This document shows, piece after piece, positions 7,226 to 14,891 of a stretch of 64,000 bases of DNA. Under the pieces are notes generated by a model. The model did not search any database. It saw nothing but the letters and a program-made list of their open reading frames with translations, and was not told the DNA's origin. The DNA comes from Desulfovibrio psychrotolerans (GTDB lineage Bacteria > Desulfobacterota > Desulfovibrionia > Desulfovibrionales > Desulfovibrionaceae): positions 62,001 through 126,000 of the forward strand of contig NZ_BLVP01000008.1 in NCBI RefSeq assembly GCF_013340305.1, given 5' to 3'. The number at the start of each line of letters is the position of its first letter. Positions within the stretch are counted from its first letter, which is position 1. The translations under genes and the position numbers were made by a program.

Positions 7226-8695
7226 TTACGCTCTGGCGTGCATCCGCGCTTCGATCCCTTCCGGGGTTTTGGGAATGGGTCTGCCCAATACCCGGCAACC
7301 GGAATCGGTGATGAGAATGTCGTCCTCAATGCGTATGCCGCCGAAGTCGCGGAAATGCTCCAGCGCATCAAAGTTGATAAAATCTTTGCATATTCCTTCC
7401 GCCTTCCACTTGTCCATGAGGGCGGGAATGAAGTAGCAGCCCGGCTCAACGGTGAGCGTGAACCCCGGCAACGGCGCACGGGCAAAGCGCAGTCCGCGCA
7501 GCCCGAATTTCGTGGAGCGGGAAACTGTTTCATCATACCCCACATGGTCTTCGCCCAGATGCTCCATGTCGTGCACATCCAGCCCCAGCATGTGCCCCAA
7601 CCCGTGCGGAAAGAACAGGGCGTGCGCTCCGCAGGAAACAATGTCGTCCACGCTGCCGCGCAGCAGGCCCATGCTCTGTAAGCCCTCGGCAATGCAGGCG
7701 GCTGCCGCAAGATGGCAGTGCAGAAAGGGCACACCCGGCGCGGCCATGTCTATGGCCTTTTGCTGCGCCCTGAGCACCAGCGTGTAGATATCCCTCTGCC
7801 GTGCGGAAAAAAGTCCCCCCACGGGCAGGGTGCGGGTAATGTCAGAGGCGTAGCCCATGTCGGATTCCGCGCCGGAGTCTATGAGCAGCAGGTCGCCCTG
7901 ATGCATGGTGTGGCTGTAATCGTGGTTGTGCAGCACTTCACCGCGAATGGTGCAGATGGTGGTAAAGCTGTTGTGCGTGCCCGCCAGCGCCACGGTGGCG
8001 TTCATGGCCGCCGCAATGCACCGTTCGCCCAGTCCGGGCCGGGCCAGTTCCATGGCCTTGGTGTACATGGCGTAGGATATGCCCAGCGCTTTTTCAATTT
8101 CCGCCACCTCTTCAATGCTCTTTACAGAGCGTTGCGCCACCACGGCGCGGATGAGCGGCAGCGATGCCTGCTGGCGCATGGAGCGGGTAAGGGAATCAAA
8201 CGCTTCTGCACCGCAAGCATGCTGCTCCAAAGCATCAGGCCCGGCGCACACGCGGGTGGCAAGGCAGTGGGCAAGCCACTGCACGCTGTCCATGCGGTAG
8301 GGCGGCAGATGGTGAATGGTCCTCCCCTTGCGGCCTGCGGCATGCAGCAGGGAGACAAGGGAATCGTTGGAACCGCCGGGGGCGCATCCGCAGCGCGCGG
8401 CGCGTTCCGCAAGGCCGGGGAGCGGGCCGGACCAGATGATGCCTTCCATGGAAGGGTCATCTCCCCACAGGCGGGATTCGCCGGAGTCCACATCCAGTGT
8501 TCCGTTCAGCCCCGCATGGTTGTGCCCGAAATAATAGAGAAAGGTTGAATCCTGCCGGAAGGGGTAGGTGTTGTCCTCATAGTTGCGGGCAGAATGTACG
8601 TTACCGGGCAGAAAGACGATGCCAGTTGCCCCTGCGGCTGCAAGATGCTCAAGCAGGGTTTTGCGGCGGGCGGCATAAGTTTCGGCGGAAAACAT
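7226..8695 (-). CDS. Xaa-Pro aminopeptidase, M24B family
   Basis: A 489-aa metallopeptidase of the aminopeptidase P type, which removes N-terminal residues preceding proline. The N-terminal creatinase-like domain (1-about 170) contains FLYYFGHNHAGLNG. The C-terminal pita-bread domain has DSGAESDMGYASDITRTLPVGG, with the two metal Asp, then HGLGHMLGLDVHD with the metal His, and LTVEPGCYF and GGIRIEDDILIT with the two Glu ligands. Start at 8695 was chosen for its GAGGAG ribosome binding site and because it begins FSAETYAARRK, a typical N terminus for this family. It is transcribed alone, and no terminator is obvious after its stop. Confidence 0.92.
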   Translation of the reverse strand: MFSAETYAARRKTLLEHLAAAGATGIVFLPGNVHSARNYEDNTYPFRQDSTFLYYFGHNHAGLNGTLDVDSGESRLWGDDPSMEGIIWSGPLPGLAERAARCGCAPGGSNDSLVSLLHAAGRKGRTIHHLPPYRMDSVQWLAHCLATRVCAGPDALEQHACGAEAFDSLTRSMRQQASLPLIRAVVAQRSVKSIEEVAEIEKALGISYAMYTKAMELARPGLGERCIAAAMNATVALAGTHNSFTTICTIRGEVLHNHDYSHTMHQGDLLLIDSGAESDMGYASDITRTLPVGGLFSARQRDIYTLVLRAQQKAIDMAAPGVPFLHCHLAAAACIAEGLQSMGLLRGSVDDIVSCGAHALFFPHGLGHMLGLDVHDMEHLGEDHVGYDETVSRSTKFGLRGLRFARAPLPGFTLTVEPGCYFIPALMDKWKAEGICKDFINFDALEHFRDFGGIRIEDDILITDSGCRVLGRPIPKTPEGIEARMHARA

Positions 8696-9009
8696 GGGCG
8701 GCTCCTCGGTTGCGGATGGTGAACGCGCAGAAGTATGGCACGAAGTGCGCGTTGCCGCAACGCATGGCAATGACCGTAAGCCGTCTGGCATGCTCCGTCT
8801 GGCATACGTCGTTTAGCATACTCTGTCGGCGCAATCTGTCGGTGAATTTGTCTGTGCAATCTGTCTGTGCAATCTGTCTGCGCAATTTGCCTGCGCAGTT
8901 AGTCTGCGCAATCTGTTGGCGCAATTTGTCAGGCGTCCACTGTCTGTGCAGGCTGTCGCCTTCAGGCAGTCGGCCAAAAGCTTTGGGCGGCAAGGTCCTA
9001 CACGCAACT
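8696..9009. other. Intergenic region with tandem array
   Basis: About 310 bp. It holds the upstream region of the aminopeptidase gene and a degenerate 13-bp tandem array (8831-8933). A plus-strand TGGCACG followed by GG-N10-GC spacing at 8736-8750 resembles half of a sigma-54 promoter, but its -12 element is poor. No coding sequence is seen. Confidence 0.5.
8831..8933. repeat. Degenerate 13-bp tandem repeat
   Basis: Eight units of about 13 bp with consensus gcaatctgtctgc begin at 8831, 8844, 8856, 8869, 8882, 8895, 8908 and 8921. The second unit is 12 bp. Units differ at one to four positions. There is no spacer of fixed length and diverse sequence, so this is not CRISPR. Confidence 0.85.
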
Positions 9010-9045
9010 AAAAAAGGCCGTATCGTAATCAGATACGGCCTTTTT
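9010..9045 (-). terminator. Strong terminator, bidirectional in form
   Basis: A perfect 14-bp stem (9011-9024 with 9032-9045) and 7-nt loop has runs of five or six A/T on both sides, so it could stop transcription from either direction. On the minus strand it ends the putative regulatory RNA. Confidence 0.85.
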
Positions 9046-9273
9046 GCGTGTGCAACCGGGAACGGGTGGTGCTGTGTGGGGTTTTTTCATAGCCAAGCGT
9101 GTATGGAGACTGGCTGAAAGTTCCCGGCCGACACGACGAAGGAGTATGGAGGAGTTCTCTGACACCTCTCGGTGTCGGGTCGCAGCAAGGTTGCCGTCTT
9201 GCTGTGACCAACGGACTGTCCCAAGGAGGTTCGGACATTCCGTCAGGTGCTACCTTTGTCCTGTCTGGTTGCG
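9010..9273 (-). ncRNA. Putative sigma-54-dependent regulatory RNA
   Basis: A candidate transcript of about 264 nt defined by a near-consensus sigma-54 promoter (9284-9300) and a strong terminator (9010-9045). It contains two further hairpins: CAGCAAG/CTTGCTG (9183-9189 with 9198-9204) and GACACC/GGTGTC closed by a GAGA tetraloop on the transcript strand (9161-9166 with 9171-9176). Between the hairpins the transcript carries unpaired-looking CU-rich stretches: CCTCCTT, CTCCTCC and CTCCTTC. These are complementary to Shine-Dalgarno sequences and are typical of RNAs that block ribosome binding sites. Three palindromes upstream look like sites for a LuxO-type activator. A 69-codon frame on this strand has no ribosome binding site and atypical codon use, so I treat the locus as noncoding. 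Everything here is inferred from sequence. Confidence 0.6.
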
Positions 9274-9283
9274 CTTGGGTATA

Positions 9284-9300
9284 TCCAAGAGTCGTGCCAA
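9284..9300 (-). promoter_or_regulatory. Sigma-54 (-24/-12) promoter
   Basis: On the minus strand the sequence reads TTGGCACGACTCTTGGA. It matches the 17-nt consensus YTGGCACGRNNNTTGCW at every position except the C of the -12 GC, which is G. The predicted start of transcription is near 9273. The mismatch falls in a conserved base, so activity needs testing. Confidence 0.6.
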
Positions 9301-9372
9301 AACAGTATGTCTACGCAACGTGCTGTTTATAAAGAGAAAAAATGTTGATCAAAAAAGTAGACAATACGGCGT

Positions 9373-9387
9373 GTTGCAAAAAGCAAC
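9373..9387. promoter_or_regulatory. Activator-type palindrome, site 1
   Basis: GTTGCAAAAAGCAAC is a perfect GTTGC-N5-GCAAC palindrome, centred about 107 bp upstream of the predicted RNA start. It differs by one base from the TTGCA-N3-TGCAA motif. Confidence 0.55.
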
Positions 9388-9441
9388 AGCATGATAACGA
9401 AAATCATTTGCGAGCCGCAGTATTGCTGGATTTCCCGGCTT

Positions 9442-9473
9442 GTTGCACAATGCAACGCATTGCATTGTGCAAC
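9442..9473. promoter_or_regulatory. Two adjacent LuxO-like palindromes, sites 2 and 3
   Basis: GTTGCACAATGCAAC (9442-9456) and ATTGCATTGTGCAAC (9459-9473) each contain a perfect TTGCA-N3-TGCAA palindrome. Their centres are 17 bp apart, and together they form a larger 14-bp inverted repeat. They lie about 176 and 193 bp upstream of the predicted RNA start, a normal enhancer distance. TTGCA-N3-TGCAA is the binding motif I recall for Vibrio LuxO. Confidence 0.65.
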
Positions 9474-9618
9474 GTTTTTTGGGCTGCTTATATAATAGGA
9501 TGGCAAGGAAGGTCTCTTGTCACGCAAAAAACATCAGAAGAGAGACGAAAACGGCAGGGAAGGCGGGAGACAGAAAGGGGGGAAACAGCGGGACGGGCTG
9601 CACCCGCAAAAGGCGGGG

Positions 9619-11001
9619 CTACGCTTCCAGTCCGTAGCGTTGCAGCTTGCGCCAAAGGGTGGCGCGGTCTATGCCCAAAATCCGCGCTGCCTGCCCCTTG
9701 TTGTCCTGCACGCTTGTGAGCACGGCAAGGATGTGGCGGCGCTCCACCTCCGCGAGCGGAAGCAGACCTTCATCGGTCTGGGCGGCATGGGGAGACATAA
9801 CGGGGGCGTTGTGAAATTCCTGCGGCAGATGGCGCAACTGAATGGTGGGGCCGTCGCACAATACCACGGCGCGCTCGATCAGGTTTTCCAGTTCGCGGAC
9901 GTTGCCGGGAAAGGGGTGTGCCATCAGTGCGCCCAGCACCTCGTCTTCCATGCCCGTGATGTCTTTTTTGAAGGACGTGGCAAATTTTTCCAGAAAATAG
10001 TGGCAGAAGAGGGGAATATCATCCACCCGCTCGCGCAGGGCGGGCAGATGCAGGGTAAAGACGTTAAGCCTGTAAAACAGGTCCTGCCGGAAGCGTCCCC
10101 GTTCCACCTCGCGTTCAATGTCACGGTGCGTGGCCGCCAGCAGCCTTACGTCCACAGGAATCTCCTCCGTGCCGCCCACGCGCACCACCGTGCGTTCCTG
10201 CAGCACGCGCAGCAACTGCACCTGCATTCCCAGCGGCATTTCGCCTATTTCATCCAGCAGCAGCGTGCCCTGATGGGTGGCCTCAAACACGCCCGCCTTG
10301 GTGCGCTGCGCTCCGGTATACGCCCCCTGTTCATGCCCGAACAGTTCGTTGGCCAGCAGCTCCGCGTTAAACGCCCCGGCGTTTACCGCCAGAAAACGCT
10401 TGCCGGACCGCAGGCTGAGCCGGTGCAGCATCTTGGCGACCATTTCCTTGCCGGTGCCTGTTTCGCCCTGTATGAGCACCGTGCAGTCCAGCGGAGCCAC
10501 GCGGGCAATCTCGCGCTTCAGCGCCTGCATCTTGGTGCTCTTTCCTATGAGCATGGGCATGGCCTGCTGCCCGCGCAGAACATGGCGCAGCTCCAGCAGT
10601 TCCTGTTGCAGCAGGCTCTTTTCCAGTGCCTTCTGGATGACAATGACAAGGTCCGCCGGATTCTCAGGCAAAGGCAGGTAATGAAAGGCCCCCATCTGCA
10701 TGGCGCGCACGGCGGCGTCCACGGTGGCGCTGCGCGAGACAAGCACCACCTCGGTTTCCGGCGTGTTGCTCTTTATGACTTTGAGCAGGGTCTGTTTCTG
10801 CGCATGGTGTTCTTCCAGCGCGGCGACCACAACAGAAAAGTCCATCTGCGAGAGCGTGGCGCGGGTTTCATCGTGGCTTTTCACATGCGTAACCTGCAGG
10901 CCGGCCTCCCGCAGCACGGCGGGCAGACCCGCAAGGGAATCCTTGTCCTTGTCCACCACGAGCACATCGCTCCGTGCGGCATTGTCCTTGTTGGGCTGCA
11001 T
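9619..11001 (-). CDS. Sigma-54-dependent activator with degenerate receiver
   Basis: A 460-aa NtrC/LuxO-class protein that remodels sigma-54 RNA polymerase. The N-terminal domain (about 12-125) has the receiver fold but lacks its chemistry: only D17 of the acidic pair remains (next residue Lys). The phosphoacceptor position in DFSVVVAAL is Val or Ala, and the conserved Lys of YLPKP is L111. The AAA+ domain has Walker A GETGTGKE (179-186), a GAYTGA variant of the GAFTGA sigma-54 loop (226-231), Walker B LLLDE (247-251) and FPGNVRELENL. The Fis-type helix-turn-helix is NKGQAARILGIDRATLWRKL (434-453). The ATG at 11001 is used; an upstream TTG is possible. Palindromic sites lie immediately downstream of its stop. 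Confidence 0.92.
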   Translation of the reverse strand: MQPNKDNAARSDVLVVDKDKDSLAGLPAVLREAGLQVTHVKSHDETRATLSQMDFSVVVAALEEHHAQKQTLLKVIKSNTPETEVVLVSRSATVDAAVRAMQMGAFHYLPLPENPADLVIVIQKALEKSLLQQELLELRHVLRGQQAMPMLIGKSTKMQALKREIARVAPLDCTVLIQGETGTGKEMVAKMLHRLSLRSGKRFLAVNAGAFNAELLANELFGHEQGAYTGAQRTKAGVFEATHQGTLLLDEIGEMPLGMQVQLLRVLQERTVVRVGGTEEIPVDVRLLAATHRDIEREVERGRFRQDLFYRLNVFTLHLPALRERVDDIPLFCHYFLEKFATSFKKDITGMEDEVLGALMAHPFPGNVRELENLIERAVVLCDGPTIQLRHLPQEFHNAPVMSPHAAQTDEGLLPLAEVERRHILAVLTSVQDNKGQAARILGIDRATLWRKLQRYGLEA

Positions 11002-11340
11002 GGGCAAAGACTACGGGCTGTTGCGGCTGCCTGTCAATGCGCTCTGCGGTTTGCCTGCTGTAATCGTTGCCCTGCGCGGCTCGCGGCACAGAACAGGCAA
11101 TTCTCCAGAACGAACGTCACTGTCCGTGGCGCTTTTTCCATGCTGCCAAAGGGTTGCGCCTTGCATTCTCCCGCCGGATTGAGCAAGGTTGCCGGACGAT
11201 TTGACACTGAGGAACAGATCACGCGGCACGTGCTGCGCGTGGAAATAACGCACCTGCGCCCCGGATGCGGCAAATCTGCCGGGCTTGGAGAGGTGGCGGC
11301 GACCACCGGATAAAGCAGGAACAGACGAAAGCGGTATGGC
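11002..11340. other. Divergent intergenic region
   Basis: About 340 bp between the divergent sigma-54 activator and moeA starts. It should contain promoters for both. No molybdenum-cofactor riboswitch or other conserved RNA structure is recognisable by eye, and the long frames crossing it are antisense shadows. Confidence 0.5.
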
Positions 11341-12609
11341 ATGAAAAACGGATTCTTCAATGTGCTGAGCGTGGCCGAGTTTATCGATCGCCTGCGCGAC
11401 TTTTCTCCCCTGCCCGTGGAAACGGCGCAGGGAACGGACATAGACGGGCGCGTGCTGGCGGAAGATGTCATCGCCCCGGAAGACCTGCCGCTGGCGCACC
11501 GGTCCTGCATGGACGGCTATGCCCTGCGCGCCCGCGATGTTTTTGGCGCGTCCGAGAGCAACCCCGCGTATCTTGAAAGCGTGGGTGCCGTGCGCATAGA
11601 AACCCCTGCCGGATTCTCCATCAGCCCGGGAGAGTGCGCGTCCATTGTCACCGGCGGTATTCTGCCGGAAGGGGCAGATGCCGTGATCATGGTGGAGCAT
11701 ACCGAGCCGCTGGGCGCGGGAACGATAGAGATGCGCAAGTCTCTGGCCCCGCATGACAACGTGATGCTGCGGGGCGAAGACGCCTCGTTGGGTAAGGTGG
11801 CCCTTGCCGCGGGCACCCTTATCCGTCCGCAGGAGGCGGGCCTGCTCGCCGCACTGGGCATGGAGCGTGTGCAGGTGCACGCCCGTCCGCGCGTGGGCAT
11901 CCTTTCCACAGGAGATGAACTTGTTCCCGTGTCGCACACGCCGCGCGTGGGGCAGGTGCGCGATGTAAACTCCACTACCCTTGGCTGCTGCGTGCGGCGC
12001 GCCGGGGCCGTGCCCACCCTGTACGGACTGGTGGAGGATGATGTGGACAGTCTGGAGGCCGCCCTGCGGGGCGCGCTGGAAGCGAACGACGTGGTGCTGC
12101 TCTCCGGCGGCAGTTCCGTGGGAACCAGCGACCTCACCGTCGCGGCCATGCAGCGGCTGGAAGGATTGAAGATCGTGAACCACGGCGTTGCCATAAGCCC
12201 CGGAAAACCGCTCATACTGGGGCGGCAGGGCAACAAGGCCGTGTGGGGCCTGCCGGGGCAGGTCGCTTCCGCGCAGGTGGTCATGTTTGTGCTGGGCGCG
12301 CCCTTCCTGCGGTATCTGGCGGGAGAGACAGCAGCCTTCGACCAGTCTCTGTGGCCCGCGCGCAGGGCAAGGCTGGGGCGCAATATCGCCTCCAAGCCGG
12401 GGCGGGAAGATTACGTGCGCGTGCACCTGCGCGCCGCATCCGGAGAGGGCGCAGGGCAGAAAGATCCTGCCTGCCTGCCGGTTGCCGAGCCTGTGCAGGG
12501 CAAATCCGGCCTGCTGAAAACCCTCATCCTGTCCCACGGCGTCATCCGCATTCCCTCTCACAGCGAAGGAGTGTATGAGGGAACGGATGTCGATGTGCTC
12601 CTGTTCTGA
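11341..12609 (+). CDS. moeA: Molybdopterin molybdenumtransferase MoeA
   Basis: A 422-aa cytoplasmic enzyme that inserts molybdate (or tungstate) into adenylylated molybdopterin in the last step of cofactor synthesis. Family features include the N-terminal RSCMDGYALRARD (54-66), SIVTGGILPEGADAVIMVE, and the MoCF-like domain with GILSTGDEL, RDVNSTTL, LLSGGSSVGTSDL and GVAISPGKPL. The C-terminal domain ends the protein as usual. Length is normal for MoeA. The ribosome binding site is weak. It is followed 14 bp later by the ymdB-like gene on the same strand, so the two are probably co-transcribed. Sulfate reducers use the cofactor in formate dehydrogenases and aldehyde oxidoreductases. Confidence 0.95.
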   Translation: MKNGFFNVLSVAEFIDRLRDFSPLPVETAQGTDIDGRVLAEDVIAPEDLPLAHRSCMDGYALRARDVFGASESNPAYLESVGAVRIETPAGFSISPGECASIVTGGILPEGADAVIMVEHTEPLGAGTIEMRKSLAPHDNVMLRGEDASLGKVALAAGTLIRPQEAGLLAALGMERVQVHARPRVGILSTGDELVPVSHTPRVGQVRDVNSTTLGCCVRRAGAVPTLYGLVEDDVDSLEAALRGALEANDVVLLSGGSSVGTSDLTVAAMQRLEGLKIVNHGVAISPGKPLILGRQGNKAVWGLPGQVASAQVVMFVLGAPFLRYLAGETAAFDQSLWPARRARLGRNIASKPGREDYVRVHLRAASGEGAGQKDPACLPVAEPVQGKSGLLKTLILSHGVIRIPSHSEGVYEGTDVDVLLF

Positions 12610-12623
12610 GGCGGCGAGGTACT

Positions 12624-13397
12624 ATGCGTATTCTTTTTTTCGGTGATGTAATGGGCAAGCCCGGCAGGCTGGCGCTGCGGCACAGGCTGCCCGCATTGCG
12701 CGCACGGCATGGCGCAGACATGGTCATTGCCAATGGCGAAAACGCCTCAGGCGGCGTGGGGCTGACCGCAGAGGTCATGCAGGAGCTTCTGGGCATGGGG
12801 GTGGATGTTATCACCACCGGCAACCATATCTGGAAGCACCGCGATATCTACGCGGGACTGGAGCGCGAACAGCGCATTGTCCGTCCCGCCAATTTCCCGC
12901 CCGGTGCTCCCGGCAGGGGCATGGTGGTGCACACCCTTTCTTCGGGCGTGCGGGTGGCTGTGCTGAATCTGCAGGGGCGTACCTTCATGGAAGAGGTGGA
13001 CTGTCCTTTTCGCGCGGCAGACGCGCTGCTTGCCACCCTGCCGGAAGACGTGGTGCTGCGGTTTGTCGATTTTCATGCAGAAGCCACCAGCGAGAAGAAG
13101 GCGCTTGGCTGGTATCTGGACGGCAGGGTCACCGCCATGGTGGGCACGCATACCCACGTGCAGACAGCCGACCCCGCACTGCTGCCCGGCGGCACGGCTT
13201 ACCTTACAGACGCCGGCATGTGCGGTGTGGAAGATTCATGCCTTGGCATGGACAAAGACATAATCATCCGTCGTTTTCTCACCCGCATGCCGCACCGCTT
13301 CGCGCTTGCCAAGGGCAATGCCGGGGTAAACGGCGTGCTGGTGGAGGCAGATGCCCACACCGGGCGCGCCACGCATGTGGAGCTGGTGCGGGAATAA
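12624..13397 (+). CDS. YmdB-family metallophosphoesterase
   Basis: A 257-aa protein of the TIGR00282/YmdB family. The Bacillus member is a dinuclear-metal phosphodiesterase able to hydrolyse 2',3'- and 3',5'-cyclic nucleotides. Ligand motifs are FGDVMGKPG (D8), NGENASGG (E39, N40), TTGNHIWKH (N66, H67), DFHAEATSEK and MVGTHTHVQTAD. Length matches the family. GGCGAGG upstream supports the ATG, 14 bp after the moeA stop. Its stop codon overlaps the first unit of an 18-bp tandem repeat. In Bacillus the gene is linked to biofilm and motility decisions; that role is not shown here. Confidence 0.92.
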   Translation: MRILFFGDVMGKPGRLALRHRLPALRARHGADMVIANGENASGGVGLTAEVMQELLGMGVDVITTGNHIWKHRDIYAGLEREQRIVRPANFPPGAPGRGMVVHTLSSGVRVAVLNLQGRTFMEEVDCPFRAADALLATLPEDVVLRFVDFHAEATSEKKALGWYLDGRVTAMVGTHTHVQTADPALLPGGTAYLTDAGMCGVEDSCLGMDKDIIIRRFLTRMPHRFALAKGNAGVNGVLVEADAHTGRATHVELVRE

Positions 13398-13447
13398 CGT
13401 ATCCTGTGAGCATAACGTATCCTGTGGGCATAACGTATCCTGCGGGC
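13394..13447. repeat. 18-bp tandem repeat, three copies
   Basis: Three near-identical units ataacgtatcctgtgggc at 13394, 13412 and 13430 differ by one or two bases. The first contains the TAA stop of the ymdB-like gene. The same tatcctg core recurs elsewhere in the window, for example near 21434. Confidence 0.9.
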
Positions 13448-13562
13448 ATGGCAGGTTTTTCTTCTGCCCATGCGCAGGGCGGCGGCCAGCCGTGATTGAC
13501 AGAACGGGCGTTCTCTGCAAGACCGCTCCTACACATATATCCTAACAGCGAACGAGAGAAGC

Positions 13563-14756
13563 ATGGACATCGACAAGCAGCTAGAGATCATCCAGCGCGG
13601 CTGCGCTGAACTCATCAATGCGGAGGAACTGCGCAAGAAACTGCAGCGCGGCAAACCCCTGCGGGTGAAGATGGGCTTCGACCCCACGGCGCCCGACCTG
13701 CATCTGGGCCACTGTGTCGCCATTCACAAGCTCCGGCATTTTCAGGAACTGGGGCACACGGTCATTTTTCTCATCGGTGACTTTACGGGCATGATCGGAG
13801 ACCCTTCCGGCCGGTCCGAGACCCGCCCGCCCCTGACCCGCGAAGACGTGCTGCGCAATGCCGAGACCTACAAGGAACAGGTGTTCCGGATTCTGGACCC
13901 GGCAAAGACCGAGGTGCGCTTCAACTCCGAATGGATGGACGCCTTCGGCGCGGCAGACTTCATCCGCCTTGCCTCGCGCTACACCGTGGCGCGCATGCTG
14001 GAACGCGACGATTTCGAAAAGCGCTACCGGAGCAATACGCCCATTTCCGTGCACGAATTTCTCTATCCCCTCGTGCAGGGGTACGACTCTGTCGCCCTTA
14101 AGGCAGACATAGAGCTGGGCGGCACCGACCAGAAGTTCAACCTGCTCATGGGCCGCCATCTGCAGGCGCAGGAAGGGCAGGAGCCGCAGTGCATCATGAC
14201 CATGCCCATCCTTGAAGGGCTGGACGGCGTGAAGAAGATGTCCAAGTCCTACGGAAACTACATCGGCATTACCGATGCGCCCGCCGACATGTTCGGCAAG
14301 GTTATGTCCGTTTCCGATGAACTGATGTGGCGCTACTACGAGCTTGTCTCGCGCAAAAGCCTTGAAGAGATTGCCGCGCTGAAGAAGGGCGTGGAAGAAG
14401 GCACCCTGCACCCCAAGGCCGCCAAGGAACAGCTGGCGGCAGATATCGTGGGGCAGTACCATGGTGAAGAGAGCGCGCAGGAGGCCCTGCAGGGCTTTAA
14501 TGCCGTGTTTGCCAAGGGCGGCGTGCCGGACGACATGGAAACCTTCACCTGCGCGCAGGGCGAATCGTCCGCCCCCGCTGTGTTTCTGACGGACGCAGGA
14601 CTGAGCAAGTCGCGCGGCGAGGCCCGCCGGCTGGTCAAGCAGGGCGCGCTGAGCGTGGACGGCGAGAAAAGCGACGACGCAGATACCCCGCTTGCCGCAG
14701 GGGACTATGTGGTCAAGCTGGGCAAGAAACGGTTCCTCAAGGTCATCGTGCGGTAG
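13563..14756 (+). CDS. tyrS: Tyrosyl-tRNA synthetase
   Basis: A 397-aa class I aminoacyl-tRNA synthetase charging tRNA-Tyr. The HIGH-type motif is HLGH (47-50) within [11 protein letters not shown], and the KMSKS loop is perfect (225-229). A C-terminal S4 RNA-binding domain begins around [28 protein letters not shown]. The length and KMSKS variant fit the TyrRS-2 type. GAGAGAAG precedes the ATG, and the hairpin after the stop is a likely terminator. Essential housekeeping gene. Confidence 0.97.
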   Translation: MDIDKQLEIIQRGCAELINAEELRKKLQRGKPLRVKMGFDPTAPDLHLGHCVAIHKLRHFQELGHTVIFLIGDFTGMIGDPSGRSETRPPLTREDVLRNAETYKEQVFRILDPAKTEVRFNSEWMDAFGAADFIRLASRYTVARMLERDDFEKRYRSNTPISVHEFLYPLVQGYDSVALKADIELGGTDQKFNLLMGRHLQAQEGQEPQCIMTMPILEGLDGVKKMSKSYGNYIGITDAPADMFGKVMSVSDELMWRYYELVSRKSLEEIAALKKGVEEGTLHPKAAKEQLAADIVGQYHGEESAQEALQGFNAVFAKGGVPDDMETFTCAQGESSAPAVFLTDAGLSKSRGEARRLVKQGALSVDGEKSDDADTPLAAGDYVVKLGKKRFLKVIVR

Positions 14757-14769
14757 AGGGAAGCAGGAT

Positions 14770-14800
14770 AAGGCCGCATGGGCGGCCTTTATCATGTTTG
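14770..14800 (+). terminator. Terminator after tyrS
   Basis: An 8-bp stem AAGGCCGC/GCGGCCTT (14770-14777 with 14782-14789) and 4-nt loop, followed by TATCATGTTTG, lie 13 bp after the tyrS stop. Confidence 0.65.
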
Positions 14801-14891
14801 CCGCACGGTGTTTTGCATGTTTTTTTTATGAAGTGACCTGTCGGCGGTGTCACAAAGCGACATCACGAGCAGTGTCACGAAGCGACGGCCT

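Larger units (their letters stand above)
9274..9618. other. Control region upstream of the putative RNA
   Basis: About 345 bp between the putative RNA and the stop of the sigma-54 activator gene. It holds the -24/-12 promoter, three TTGCA-type palindromes and an AT-rich segment. A TATAAT hexamer on the plus strand (9491-9496) lacks a well-spaced -35. A plus-strand TTG frame from 9517 is antisense to the activator gene and is not believed. Confidence 0.5.

Noticed and set aside
8736-8750. Second sigma-54 promoter on the plus strand
   Set aside because: The -24 side is good, but the -12 side lacks the conserved TT. Listed only as a weak observation, not as a feature.
8831-8933. CRISPR array
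   Set aside because: Units are contiguous and degenerate with no variable spacers, and there are no cas genes.
9029-9238. 69-codon minus-strand frame inside the putative RNA
   Set aside because: No ribosome binding site, codon use unlike neighbours, and it reads into the terminator stem. Kept only as a caveat to the noncoding call.
9517-11313. 598-codon open frame on the plus strand
   Set aside because: It lies antisense to the sigma-54 activator gene, starts with TTG and shows no family resemblance. Long antisense frames are expected at this GC content.
11290-11340. Molybdenum-cofactor riboswitch before moeA
   Set aside because: The leader is short and I see no conserved stem arrangement.
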